DNA from: Aptenodytes patagonicus
Lineage: Eukaryota > Chordata > Aves > Sphenisciformes > Spheniscidae
DNA: 64,000 nucleotides
Assembly (NCBI RefSeq): GCF_965638725.1
Contig: NC_134958.1
Location: 22,537,964 to 22,601,963 of the forward strand
Reading direction: 5' to 3'
Under the pieces are notes generated by a model that was not told the origin of the DNA, made no database searches, and saw nothing but the letters and a program-made list of their open reading frames with translations. Made by a program: the position numbers and the translations under genes. Of the stretch, positions 23,457 through 36,800 are shown one piece after another. Each line of letters begins with the position of its first letter. The stretch's first letter is position 1.

Positions 23457-24860
23457 TTTTTACATGAAAAGATCAGACGCCGGGGGGGGGGGGGGGGGGA
23501 GGGGGAATACTAGATGAGGAGGGGGCGTGTAAAAATGGCGATCTGTGGCTGAGGAGGGGGGGGAGGCAGCCCCCTTCCCTCTGCCGAGGAAGAACGGGGG
23601 GCACAAAACGCAGGGAGGGGGACAGAAAGGGGCAGCCCGAAGTCACATCTGAAGTAAACACACACACACACCCCCCCCCCCGTGTCGGTACCCACACGGG
23701 GCTGGCGGTGGAAACTGTCCCCCCCCCCCCCCATGGCGCCTCGCCACGACCGACATCTCAACCCCGGCACCCCGTCCGAAGGGACATCCCACCTCTGGAC
23801 GCAGCTCTGGAAGGTAAAACACACACGAAACCAGTTCTTTCCCAGCTGGGAAAAAAAAAAATAATAATGGGTGGGAGGAGGGAGGAGCTGTCCCGGAGAA
23901 AAAATCCATGGATGCTCGGGCCGGCAGGCTCTGGCGGTTAGTCGGAGAAGGACACGGGCAGGCACGGCCTGGTGTTTGAGCTGGCGTCGTCAGTGCTGCT
24001 GCTCCCCAACAGCGGGGCTGGGGCGTCAGACAAAAATCCCTTCTCCCCCCCCCCCCCCCCTCCTTCCCCTGGTTTAAGGCCGCGGTGAAGACTCGGCCCC
24101 CGCTGATCCCTCCTGCCCCTCTCCCTGCCCGGGGCCGCGGGTGCTGGCGAAAGGGCACGGGAGCCCCGCGGGCCGTCGTCTGGATGATCCTCGTGGAAGC
24201 GGAGGGGGGGGATATCTGCCACGGGGGGAAACAAGGAGAAAGGTGGTTCCCCTCCTCTCTAACCCCCCCCCCACCCCCTGCTCCCAGGTTTTCCTTCGTG
24301 CCACGTTACCCCGACTCTCAGGAAGCTGTAAGCAGCTCAGAGGTCAAAATGCAGCATCGTGTTAAGTGTGACAAACCAAAAGTACAGTTTTTCACTCTTA
24401 AAATTAACGACATAAACTACATGCAAGTTACAACCCCCCCCCCCCCAAAAAAAAAAACAGCAGATAATCAAATTCTTCATAGCAAAGGCCAATAGAAGAG
24501 AGTAAAAATCAAAAACCTGCTTCCCCTTGCCTTCCTGCTACAGGACAGGGCGAGGGGAGGAAGAGAGACAAACACTCGGTATGTCCTGGATAGAGAAATA
24601 TATTTGCTTCAGAGAATGTCTCCCCTATCTCCCCACACCCTAAAACAAGACAGGGAAAACTAATCTTCATAAACGTAGGCCAGCTGAAGCTAAAAAAAAA
24701 CCAAACAAACCCCCCCACCTCTTCTCATCTGGAGTCGGCATCACAGAGCTAACATGGTACCGCTGAAAGTGCATCTTTAGGAAAAAAAAAAAACCACCCA
24801 AAAAAGAAGGTTGGGGTGACGACGGCAGGGGAAGCGAGGGGGAGGCGGCCCCTGGGAGGG
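23457..24860 (-). other. SCAMP2: SCAMP2 3'UTR
   Basis: About 1.4 kb of minus-strand sequence after the SCAMP2 stop. It contains a poly-G/C tract near 23481-23500 and several C runs (near 23668, 23718, 24050). No other exon is recognised. Confidence 0.6.
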
Positions 24861-27800
24861 CTAGTTTCCCCGGAAAGCACTCTGTGCGGCTGAGGAGGCC
24901 GCCCCAGCGGCTGCGTTCTGGAAGCCCCTGTTGGTGAGGATGCCTTGGGAAAACTCTTCCTGGCCCTTTGGAAACTGGCTCCCGTGCGCCGATACAGGGA
25001 ATGCACCTGGGAGAGAGAGGGGGAAGAGAGGGAAGAAAAAACTCAGCCTGCAGGTAGGGGTTGCTGCACACGCCTCGCTTGCTTTTCCTCGGCCCCGTCG
25101 CTAACCAGCTCTCTCGGCGGCTAGAGAGGATGGGCTGGAGCCGTCGGCTCCATCTCACCCAGCACACGATGCTGCAGGTTTCAGGAGACCCTCATTTGTG
25201 GTAAAACGTGGAGCTCTCGGCAAGATGGCGGGTATCAGACCAAAAACCTCCTCTCCCCGCACCGTGACGGTACGGACGCTTAACCCTTGCGTTTACGGAC
25301 ACTTGCAGGGCAGGACCCGAAGGTGCCTGCAGCTACAAGCATCAGGTATTTCCTTCAAGATACAATTTCGGAGAAAAGGAGGAGGGGGAAGCAATAGAAG
25401 CAGGACCAGTTCAGCCTGTCCTTGCCTTCCCCAAAGCTACACTGCTGCCGTTCACCGTTCACCGTAGAAATGCAACCCTCGCGTGGTCGATCGGAAGGAG
25501 GAAGGGGGGGGGGGGGGCCCTGTGTCTGGCAGTCAGCGGGAAGGCACTCGTTCGGATCCCACCAGCCTTTGGAAAGTCCCACAACATCACGGCAGCAGCG
25601 ACCGTAAAGCCCCGGATACCCCAACAAAGCGACGGCCTTCTCCGGGCAGACTCAAGCTAAAGGGAGGTGCAAGAAATTTGATGTCTGCCTTTGATGAAGG
25701 TGACACGTGGGACCTCGCCGGCCATCTTCTCTGGACAGCAGGCAATGCAGCAAGCCTTACTACACCCTCCTTTATTCTAAGGTGCACGGTTAACGGCGTG
25801 CCTTAGTGAAGCACCTGTGCCTCTCGTTCCCTCCCCGAAGGCTACTTTCCCACCCGCGGGTCCCCTTAGTGTTCAAGCAACTTGGCGTCGATGCAGGAAG
25901 CACGAGCAAAGATACTTTCATTAAAAGCTCGTGACCTGACAGGGCCCCGATTACATCTTCAAAAGCAAGCTAATCCCCAGAGAGAGGAGGAGGAGGAGGC
26001 GATCCCAGGATACCCTGGGAGCAGCCCGACCTGTGGATCCGCGATTCAGCCGAGACCTCGCCCTGCCTCCGAGCCACTCACCTGCTTCAGGAGGAAGAGC
26101 GAGAGAACCGCGCACAGCGTGAAGAATCCTGCCACCACCATCATGATGACAGCCACAGCCAGGTTCCAATGCAGCTCAGAGAGCGCCGCAATCCATCCGC
26201 TGCAAGACAGAGGGGAGCGGGGCGAGCTCAGCGAGCATTCGATTCACAGAATGAGGTGGGGCAGAGGGAGAAGAGGCACCGACGGCTGCACAAGAGCATT
26301 TGGGGGAAGGCTACAGGGAAGCGCAAACCCAGACATAATGGCTGTGGAAACAGGGACCCGGAGCTCATCCAGGCGCTCGTTTGGGGGCCAGAATTTCCAT
26401 TATCATTTTTAGAAGCAGTCCACCTCTACACAAGGGAATCCCGCTCGCCCCACCCGCATTACAGCCCCGGCCCCTGCAGCACCCCCCTTAAGCAGCTGTC
26501 AGCACCCTTGGCGCCGTCACAGATCAAGTCACTTCCACGAGCACCTTCTCGAAGTTCAGCCAAGCAGCGCAGAGACAGGCTGCTGCGTCTGCATCGGAAG
26601 AGATCAGCTGGCGGGTCTGGAGCCTAGCCCCACACGTCACCGTGACAGCTCTGCGCGGCCAGGGATGTTAAGTGTTGGGAGAGGGAGGAAAGGGAAGGAA
26701 GGGATGAAGTAAAGAGCTACAGAAAGGAGGAAACTGGCAGCGGTTGAAGTGAAGGGGCAGGGAGGGTGCTGGGAGTTATCAGCGCTCGGCTGTGGGCGAA
26801 AATACCGAGATGCCTCACTCAAAACACCCTCCTGGGTGCTGGAGAAAGGAATCTTTCCAACTGCTAAACCAAGCAAGTCGTGTGCCACCAGGGGAGAGGG
26901 AGTCAAGCGAGCCAAACCGTCCCATTGGGTGTGCTGCACAACTTCTTGCTCGTTACGAGGAAGCGGAAAGGCGCACCATGCGCTACAGCCAAAAATAAAC
27001 GCGCTGTCTGGCTGGAGGAGACACAGCAGAAAGCTCAACGCACGCTCTCCGAAGTCAGACTGAAAACGGAGTGCCCCCTCCCAGTCCCCCACGACTAGCA
27101 CCAGCTAGCAGGGGAGGGAGCACGAGGACAGCTTTGCCCGTGAGCCGTTCTGCAGGCAGCGGGCAAAAATAGACAGCAGTTTCACTGCGCTCATCACCTG
27201 AAGGCTCCCCCCTCAGGAGAAAAACCACTAGCTGTTAACCTTTTCACCGTTCACAGTAACTCGGGAATCTGATCCGCGGCCAGCGCAGCAAGGCGAGAAG
27301 AAAGCTACTGCTCTCACGGCAGGGGACGGCTGCTGACAAGAGGCCTGCTGGACCCACTCCAGAAGCCCAGACTCACCCTTCTGTACAATGCCGTCAAGAA
27401 AGGGCGAGGGTAGAACCCTCTCTGCTTATTTTTTGAAGCACAGCCCACCGGCAACACACTCGAGAGAAGTTCAGGAAGAGTTTGGGGACAGAATCGGGCT
27501 GCTAGCAGCAGCGTGGAGTTCAGCCGTATCCAGACTCCGGGTCAGAGATCACTCACCCCCCACGCTACAGCCTCTATCGGGGAAGGCTCCCTTCTAACAC
27601 AAGGCAGACATGGTCAACACTAGAGGCTCAGCATCAAGAAGGGATAAGTATTATACGTATTACGTGAGGGGGAAGGCAGCAGAGGAGGCGTAGAAGACCT
27701 CACGTACTCCTTTCAGCGCTGGCCGGCAGCGGAAAAGGTACATGCCTTTGCTGGGAGTAGGACGGGAAGAGCGGAGGAGAGAGGCAGCCCGGCTGGGACC

Positions 27801-30800
27801 TGCCAAGGCTGCGCATCAGGCGAGAGGGGAAAACCACGGGAGAAAGAACAGGCAGCTGTCAGAAACGGACCCCAAAGCTTCTGACAGTCGCAGCCCTGGC
27901 GAGAAAAAGCATCCGTGCAGGGCTGTGACACGGCAGCCCCTGAAGCCAAGCTTACCTGTCTCCCCAGCCAGGAATGCCGACAGCCTGGATGATGTAGATG
28001 ACTATTTGGCACAAGAAGATGAAAAAGAAGACGAAGAAGCTGAAGGAACTGTCAGACCTGCAGGAGAGACGGCGGCAGGAGTGAAACCCAGGGACGTGAT
28101 CCCTGCACAGACTCCCTTCTCTAAGAGGAGGGAAACAATTTCACAGTGAGCTCCTTTCTCCAGGGGAAAGCTGCTAAGGGGAGGCGATTTCAGGAGGAAC
28201 TCATGCAGCGGCACAACTGACAACATGTCCACTGCGTATCGCAAAACCACCGCTCTGCCCAGGGCAGGACGGGGTGAAGGCAGCTTCCTTAACGCACGCG
28301 GCGTGCTCACCACATTAATGTACCAAACAGTTTCCCAGAAATGAATAAAAAAGTAGGACCCTATGATCGGCTAGGCTTGGATTTCGAGATGAAAAAGGAC
28401 CACCACCCGATACTTCTAATACATTTAGGAACAAGTGGGTTTGATCTACTTAATGATGCAAAGAGCTGGAAAAATCCTTGCAGGCAATATACGATCGGAA
28501 CAGATAAAACCACAGCTCCTCCCACTAAAAGATATATCCCCGTTACAGAATAAAATAGTACTTGCCTGAAAGCCTTGTAAATTGGTCGGTACCAACAGAG
28601 AAAGGCACAAGGGGTGAATAAAATAAACCACAGGATCGAGAGACCAAAGTCTACTCCTCTTTCCGTCTGGACTGTGAACCATGCCAGGCAAGCAAGCAGG
28701 TTTAGGAGCAGGGTAATCGAATGCACTGTTCAGGATGGGGGGGGGGGAGAGAGAGAGGAAAAAAAACCACCAGTAAATTCTTGGAAAACTCAGCAGCATC
28801 CCTTATCTCTCACTGAACACATGGAGCTCTGCAGAAATTAAGGAGACTTTGGGCCATCTGGTTTCCTTGCCTCCCTCGAAAGGAAAACGGAGCTTAACCT
28901 AAGAACCTCATCTGATCCTGCTGCTTACAACCAAATCTTAAATCTTTTCAGAGCACCAAAACTGACAAAGACGGTTGAGACTGTTTTGCACCCAACCTCC
29001 GAACTGCGCTATCCTGTTGTCTTTCAGAGTCTCAGGAGAACCGTTGAAGTCTCCATTAAACAACGATCAAAATTCTGCCGTGAGTGAACTATTCCCAAAG
29101 CATAAAACTTGGAGTCCTTTACACTTGCCTTCATAAGAAAGGAAGGGGGACGTTACTTTACCCTTGCAGACAACACCTACAGAATTTACTGTAGGGCAAA
29201 GCTCAGCGTCCGATACAGAACCTTCTCAGAAAGAGTTTTCATTGCAGTTCAAGCTATTACTCACGCATCCACAAGTAATACAGCATCTTGCATATCCGCT
29301 GGTAGTCAGCCGGGATGTCTGCAGAAAAATCCTGATAAAAACACGGCTTGATCGGACACTTCTTGGGAAGAGGTGGCCAGTTGTTTTGCCTCGCTGCGGA
29401 AAGGAGAAAGGAGCAGTTCTTCACTTGCTCTTCTCTCACTGAAAGACTAATTCGCACACCGTGATTTGCAAGTAGCCATTCGTATATACCGACATTAAAA
29501 CCTTGGAAGAGGCTAGGTCTTGGTTAAGCAACTAGGTTTGAGCAGGGATGCGTTAACTCTGCGAGGCAGACCAGCCTAGCCTGAGGGCTTTCCTCTGTGG
29601 GAGGCAGAATTCCCCGGCAATGGCCAAAGGCCCGTCACAACCACGGCCACTCGGCACTACAGGTCCGGATTCAGCCAATTGAAACCAAGATTAGGGGAAA
29701 ACATCGTTTCGCTGTGGTTAAGAGAGCCTCGAGACTGAAAAAAAGCTTTATTGCTCTCAGTGAAAAGCGTCACGCAACAGCTCAGACACGGATACAAAAA
29801 TTGGTGTTTGAAGAACTTAACGTGGCCAAACGCAGATGCTGAGAGCACGCTCGAGGGCGGAGACCCGCCAGAGCTGGTCTCCAGCATCTCATCCCCGAGC
29901 TCGTTTCCCCATCTGGTAAGTTCTGGGGTGACGGGTACGGTCCCAAGAGGGTTGCCACAGCTGTGAGGGACTAGAGGAAAGACACGTGGCTTCTAAAAAA
30001 GCCGCATACCCTTGGACAGGCTGAGCCTTCATCGCATCCTGGCAAACCAAGCGACCCAGGCTTCCCTGGGCATCACGCTCCTTGCGGGCAGGGTGCTGCA
30101 GGAAGCGGTACTCACGATTAATGCTGGCTGTGTTACTCTGCAATTCCCTTTCCTTCTTCTCCAACTCAGCTGCCTTCCTCTCTAATTCTGCCTGCTGCTG
30201 AAGAAGCCCAGCCTGTGCTGCTGCAGCCACAGCCTAAAGTAGGGGGAGAAAAAGTTAAGTCCCTCCCTAAGCGAGGCCGGTGGCGATACCACCAGCAAAC
30301 ACACCAGATGCCAAACCGGGACGGAAGGAAAGGCAATTCAATAGCAACGATTGAGGACAATTTGAAAGCTGAACGCCCGTGGCTGATCTGAAACATCTCG
30401 AGGCTTTCTGCCTTACCTGCTAGAAGATAAAGATCAAGATCAATGCAGAACTCCACCCAGATGTCCCTCTCTTACCCCATGGGAAGACAGGGCTGGAAGA
30501 GCCCTCAGGAGGCTATCCAGTCTGTTGCCCAACCTCTACGCCCTTCCCTTTCAGCAGAGCTATGCTTTCCTCGCAGCTTCTTCTACCTCCCAGTCAGCCT
30601 CGCTGCTCTAAGTGCTCTTACAACAGAGCAGTGGGCAGGACTCCCGAGTTTACCGAGACAATTCCCTTCCCAGCCAGGAGAGGAGGTCTAAAGGAAAGGC
30701 AAGGCAGCAGTCTATCACACCTCTTTCCCGTGCATCTCTTCTACCTGCTCGCTGTTCCGAGAACTGACCCCTTCTCCTAGCAGCCTCGGCTTCTCTGCTC

Positions 30801-33800
30801 TTTGGATGAGGCGGTCCCGGCAGTCGGGTACTTGCCAGCCAGTCTAAGCTGCAGCTGCAACGTACAGCTAGACTGCATTTACACTCCTGGGACCGAGCGT
30901 GTCCGACCAGTCACCAGAACTAAGCTAAAAGCATTAGCAGGATCATTTCAGTGTTTGCAGAGGGAAGCCAGAGCAAAGTGAGCTCTGCTGCCAGAGGGAC
31001 AGGGAAAAGGCATGACAAGAATTGCGTGTATGTATTCCCTATCGAGATCCGCTTCGCAAGGCGGGTACAAATGCAAGTTTAAAAGATGGCCTGCAGCTTC
31101 CCACACCCAACCCCGGAGAATCCCGTTCCCCTCCTATTCCCACACGCCTCCAGGGGCCCACAGGCGCTCCTTCACGCCCTCCAGCCCGGCTCTTGGGAAG
31201 GTGGTAAGCGAGGGGTTGCCATACCTGGGGAGTGGGCTCCACGGACGTCTGCAGAACAGCAGGCTGCGAGCGGCCAGGGGGCTGCGTGGCTGGCGTCGTC
31301 CGTGCTGCATTTGTCTGCATGTAAGTCGCAAGCAACAAGGCAAAAACATTACATATTGCTTCTTTTAGCAAAGGATAGTTCAAGTTTTAGCACAACTAGA
31401 ACAGAAAGCACTAGCGGGAAGCGACTCTGTTTTCAAAAGTTTGTTAGTTCCTTAGTGCACCGGGGGAGCAGCACCTGAGGATTACGGGTATTAGGCAAAG
31501 GAGAAACAAAAAGGGATTTCGATCAGGTGTTTGAACTGCAAATATTGCTTTACCCCGGTTTCCCGTTCTCCTTTTCCCATCGCACACACGACAGCAGCCA
31601 GGAAATAAGAATGAAGTTCTTGCAGCGATCCCTCAAGGATATTGCCACAGCAGTTCAGCTCCCAACCCAGAGACCAAATAAATATTGATGCGCCCTGCCA
31701 CGAAACATCTTCCCCTTCACACTTCACGCAGCTTAACTGCGAGCCAGCAGCAAGTTTGAGAGGAGCCGTTCCGCGCGAGCGGAGAGCTCCAGCCGGGAGT
31801 TGATTGCCGCTCCAGTGCGGGAGCAGTTGCTTGCAGCTTGCCACGCATGCAAAGAACTACTGTCCGTGGGGAGACCAGCTGCAAACACCTCACTCTTTGT
31901 CTTTTAAGCTGCACCTACCGAGGGACCTTCTACACCGCTAAAACCACTGCCAAGATACCTAGCGCAAAGACACATGGCACGTACCAGCTGGGAGCTCTCG
32001 GAAAAGGGGTTGAATTCATCCAAGCCACTTTGGCTAGCGTTTGTGAGCTGTGTCACCGAGGGATCCTGAAAGGAGAGAGAGCAAAGACAAATCGGCATCG
32101 ATGACACAGGTCACCGTTAGCTCATACGTTATCCGCCCTGCCTGCCTTCCATCCACCCGTTAACTGGGAACGGGATGGGGCGAAACGCAGCCCTGCCACA
32201 GGTGGATGGCCTTGGCTGGCAACCAATTTAAATAACCAAGCAGATGACTATCAGCAAGGCGAGATTTGTGGGCAGAAGTAATCTCCCGTTCAGCCAAGAG
32301 GTACATTTGAGGAACCACAACGTGCTTTTGGCACAGGAGCCCTTTCTGCAGATTACTGCCGCTTACCTACAGCGAGTTATTCCCCGTTTCCAGGGACTCG
32401 AAGCGGGACCACGGATTCATTCACCCGTGGTCGGGGAGCTGCTGGACACCCAGGACCACCTCCCAAACCTCACCCGCCCCAGAAAGCGAGTGAGGATCCA
32501 CAAAGCACAGCAGAGCCTCACAAAATGAGTTTCCAGGTACGACTCGGTCCTGGCTGATAGGTGTCAGCTGCCACCCAGGGCATTTGGGCCAGCAAGCTAA
32601 GATGCCAGTGATTGCTCTGAAAAGGTAGAACAGCCAGGAAAACCGAGCTGGAGGCGTGACACCAAGTGCTTTCGGAGGTTTTAATTCCGCCGGCGTAACA
32701 GCTGCGTTCACCTGTACTCACAGCATCTCCCACTCGCCCCCGTCAAATAGCCCGAATGTTTAAAAAAAAGGCGCTCTGCACGTCTACTGAAAACGCCTTT
32801 CCTCCCTCACCTGCAATGCGCCCAGCTATTTTTATCTTCTCTTTTACACACGCTACTTTCCATAAAAAGATCCCTCTTTGACAGCCAGACTTGGACCTCT
32901 GGAGTCTTTCTCTCCCCAGTTATTAGAGAAACGAGGTACTTTTTGAAGTCAGAAATCCCACTGCGAGAACAGCCTGGCAACCTGATAGCTGGGTGCGGGT
33001 AAAATAAATAAATAAATAAATAAATAAAATTAAAAGTGACTTTTTATCCCTCCCTCCCCCTTGAGCTCAGTCGTTTTAATTTTGTGGTTAATGGGGTGAG
33101 AAGCAATTGAGGCTGCGACAAGGTAAGGGCGAGCGATCGAGGTGTACGGGGGCTGACCGAGCCCGCGTGCTGCAGAGAAGTCTTTTGGCTTGTCTGCAAC
33201 CCTCTGGAGGCATTCCCCGGGTTTTTAGCGCAGCCTCCTGCTGAGCAAGATGCGTACGGAACAGTTAATGAGTAACCTCACACATCTCCTCGATAGCAGG
33301 CACTCCCTACGCGACAGGTTGCACTAGTTTATGAATCACCCCCGGGTGAGGGATCTCAGACGACGTTTTCGGATGCTGCACAACTCCCCGGCCAGGCAGG
33401 GCCGTAAAAAAAAAAATAAATAAATGGGGGAGCACCAGCAGAACCGCCACACTGGAAATAAGGGCTGCAAGGACTCAAGGCACAGGTTTTCCTTCACTAC
33501 TTACTCCTCTGGAGGCTTTAGCTTAACCAGTTTCGCAGACGCATGGGCTGTCGACACAAGCTTACAAGTCAGTTAACGCAGGATAGCTACTGCGTGCTAG
33601 CACGATACCCTTTAATCCAGAGCAGGCGAGGTCCCAGCCCAACGAAAGTCCAGCAGAAGACGACCGCACAAGGAAGAGAAACTCCCTTAAGGTATGGGAA
33701 GAGGAAAGCAAAACCTGCATAACCACTTTAAGAGCCTGAACGATCAGGCTGGGGGGAAAGCGCTCAGAAATAAGGAGCCACACCAGCATACGGAGGCGAA

Positions 33801-36800
33801 ACACACAGTTCTTTCTTCCCGTCGCTCAGCTCCGTTCAAAGAGAAAGGCCCTGACTTAAGCGGAGGCTCACCAGCGCAGCGTTGCTATCGAAAGGGCAGG
33901 CTGCCGGTGGCCTGAGCAGGGCAGGGAGAGCAGCGCCACTGTTTCACTGCTTCCAGCTGCGGAACAGTTTGATTTCAAAGGGAGACGGCCTCTCGTCTTA
34001 TCGCGTAGTTTAAAAAAAAAAATAAAAGAATCACTTAATTAGGCAGCACGGCCAAGGCAAGGCAGCTCAGCTCAACTTGCTTGCTATTGCGCAAGTGTGT
34101 CCAAAATAGCTATACGAAGAGCAGGGAATTTGCAACAAAGCTGAAGTGTGTTTGGACATGTGCGCCTGTGCCCTGGACAGGGCAGGAAGGAAAACAGCAG
34201 CTGTGAAACCGAGGGTGGTATAAAGGCACCGGCTTCCGCAAGCCCGGACTACACAGCCTGAACGGTGAGTAAGCGCGAGAAACGCAGAGGAGACGAAGGA
34301 GGAGTTGCCCGCAAACTCCACATTTTACAGTTATTTTCTGCAAGCTACAGACTAAAAGACAGTTGACCCTCCTGAAACGAGCACGAGCCCGACTCTTTAC
34401 GCTGTGAAACAGGGACTTAATTCAGCCACTGAACCACTCAAAGCCGCGTTACCCGGCTGTCCCTCCTCCGAGGAAGCAACGGCGCTCCCCTCCCTGCCCC
34501 AAAGGCCCCACGTGCCTCTCCTTTCGGAGGGTTTAGTTGTTAGGACCCCCAGTTAAACTCGAGCAATTCTTCTCAGCTCGTTTCCCGCTTCAGAGCTAAG
34601 GAAGAGCCTGAGCACCCGAAGGCTCTCTCTACTTCTCCAGCTATTCCGTTTCATTTAACAAGTACGTCCAGCCGCAGGCTTCGCGCTCACAAGTCAATCA
34701 TTAGATTGATCTGCAGGATGCCAGCGAGCAGATCCCCGTTTGTTGCCCTTCCTACCACCGCTTCCACAAGCGGTAGGGACACATGATGTCATTTTTCATG
34801 ACTTCAAATTCACCAGTGCAGAATAATCTCGTGTTTGGACCGAGTTGCGCTGACACGAAGATTAAAACCGTTTTCAAACGCGGTGTTTAACGCAGATACG
34901 AAGTTGCTGTCGCACCGTGCCAGCTGGTAGAGCTGCTGGAAGATTTCGATACAACAGGTTTGTGCAAGAAAGGATATTCTTCCATTTCTTTCTGTTCCCG
35001 CAGGTTAAAGAAACGAAACGAAACAAGATGCCTCTCCAGATGAGATCAAGGCAAGAGAACTCAAAGGAGAATCACCTGGAACCTAACACGGTGGCTGTCT
35101 AAATACCACGGTGACTGCCCCAAATATCGCCAGTCCTGCAGTCAGCCACCAGCGTGGGACCTCAGAGCACCGCCGCTGCCTGGAAGACGCGTGGAGAGAA
35201 ACCTCAAGGATTTTGATTATCGATATCTCTAAAGAAGATGGAAGTTCCCAGCCCTGCCTGAAGCTTGCATCGAAGTTTTGGAGGTAGGTGCCACTTACAG
35301 CAGGTTACTGAACAAACGAAGGCAGTTAATGATCTCTCGTTAACCGGTTACAATAAGTAACAGAAAGAAGAGCCAGAGATATTTTTAACAGGACCAAACC
35401 AGCTTATTCTGTACCAAGCTTATCGAACATCATGAACAAAGTCTCCTTAACAGGCAAAGATCCCCAGTTATGTCAGGATTCGCAGAGTACGAGGCGCTAC
35501 GCTGGGATCCACAACAAGGAAAGACGACCCCGGTGCTCTCCCCAAGAGGTATTCGTCAGCGTGACAAGGCTGGGAGGGCGAAGACGCCTCTAGTCTTTCA
35601 GCAAGATCTCCAGAGCGCGTGGAAGGGGATGGCAGCGCCTGCCAGGCGGGCACACCGTGTCCGTCCGTCCCCCCCCAGCCCTGCGCAGCACTGAGCCAGC
35701 ACGTGGAGCCAAACCCCGGCAGGGAACGGGCTCGTTTCATCAGATTTACTAGACCGGGGCAGCGCCGTCCTACATCGTGAGATGCCATTTTCAAATCGGA
35801 GAGACAGGGCTTCGAGGCTGCGGGCAGCAGCAGCCGGAGGCTCCTCGCGTCCAGCTGCTGATGACAGGGGAAATTTTTCTTTTTAAAAAAAAAAAAAGGG
35901 ACAAAGGTAAAAGCAAAACCTCACGCTCCCGAAAGGAGGATGTAAAGCCTGCCACAAAGGCCAGCTGTAGCTGCAGAGAGCCGTCAGACAACCGCAGGGG
36001 CATCCACGGTGCAACGTACGCTTCTCCTCATTAAAAAGTAAGCCTGACATCAGAGTTGCCTGTTGTAAATCGCGTCCAATCTTTTTTTGTTTAAACAGTG
36101 AGTAAAGCGCGACCACAGCCCTGTTCGGTCAGATACCGGGGCAGCTATAACGTGCTTAAAACAACCGAATATTTACTTCCTCAGTGCCAAAGCAATAAAT
36201 CCCTACAGGAACAGCGACCGTGCATGTAAGCCACCCTATATTCCCCCCCCCCCACGGAAGGAACATGACGGGAACATCGTCATCCAAACCCTTCCCGAGA
36301 CACACGGGAGCGCGTTAAACTGGAGGTGATGGAGAGAAAGGATTTTTCTCCTCCGATTTCACTTTGATTCCTCAAAACACTGAGCCCGATCAACAAACAG
36401 TTTCACTTTGGCTCGGCCACGACAGCAGAGGTCAGGAAACCACCCCTTCCTGCAGATTACGTCCCAGCCAAACAGCAAAGGTAGGGCAGCGTCCGCAGCC
36501 GCTCACCGACGAAAGTCGAAAGCCCGGACGCTCGTTTTCACACCACCGCCACATGAGTCGGGTCCGAGAGGCCGTTCCCGGCCAACTCCCTGCGTAAATG
36601 ACCCCACGTTTTCAGAGCACAGAGGTTAATCCGACAGAGGAGAAACCCAGCGAAAGCAGAGGAAGTCTCCAAGAACCTCGGAGGCTTCGGCCCCCCCCGA
36701 AAACCCCGGCCAAAGGATGCGCTTTGCCTTACGGGCTTCAGCTGTAAGAGCTGACGCTGCAGGACGTTGAAGGCAGACCCCGCAGGGACCCACCGGTCGG

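Noticed and set aside
20244-24963. ULK3 and SCAMP2 as pseudogenes
   Set aside because: All splice sites, catalytic residues and protein blocks are intact; only single-base length changes in G/C runs disturb the frame, which fits assembly error better than decay.
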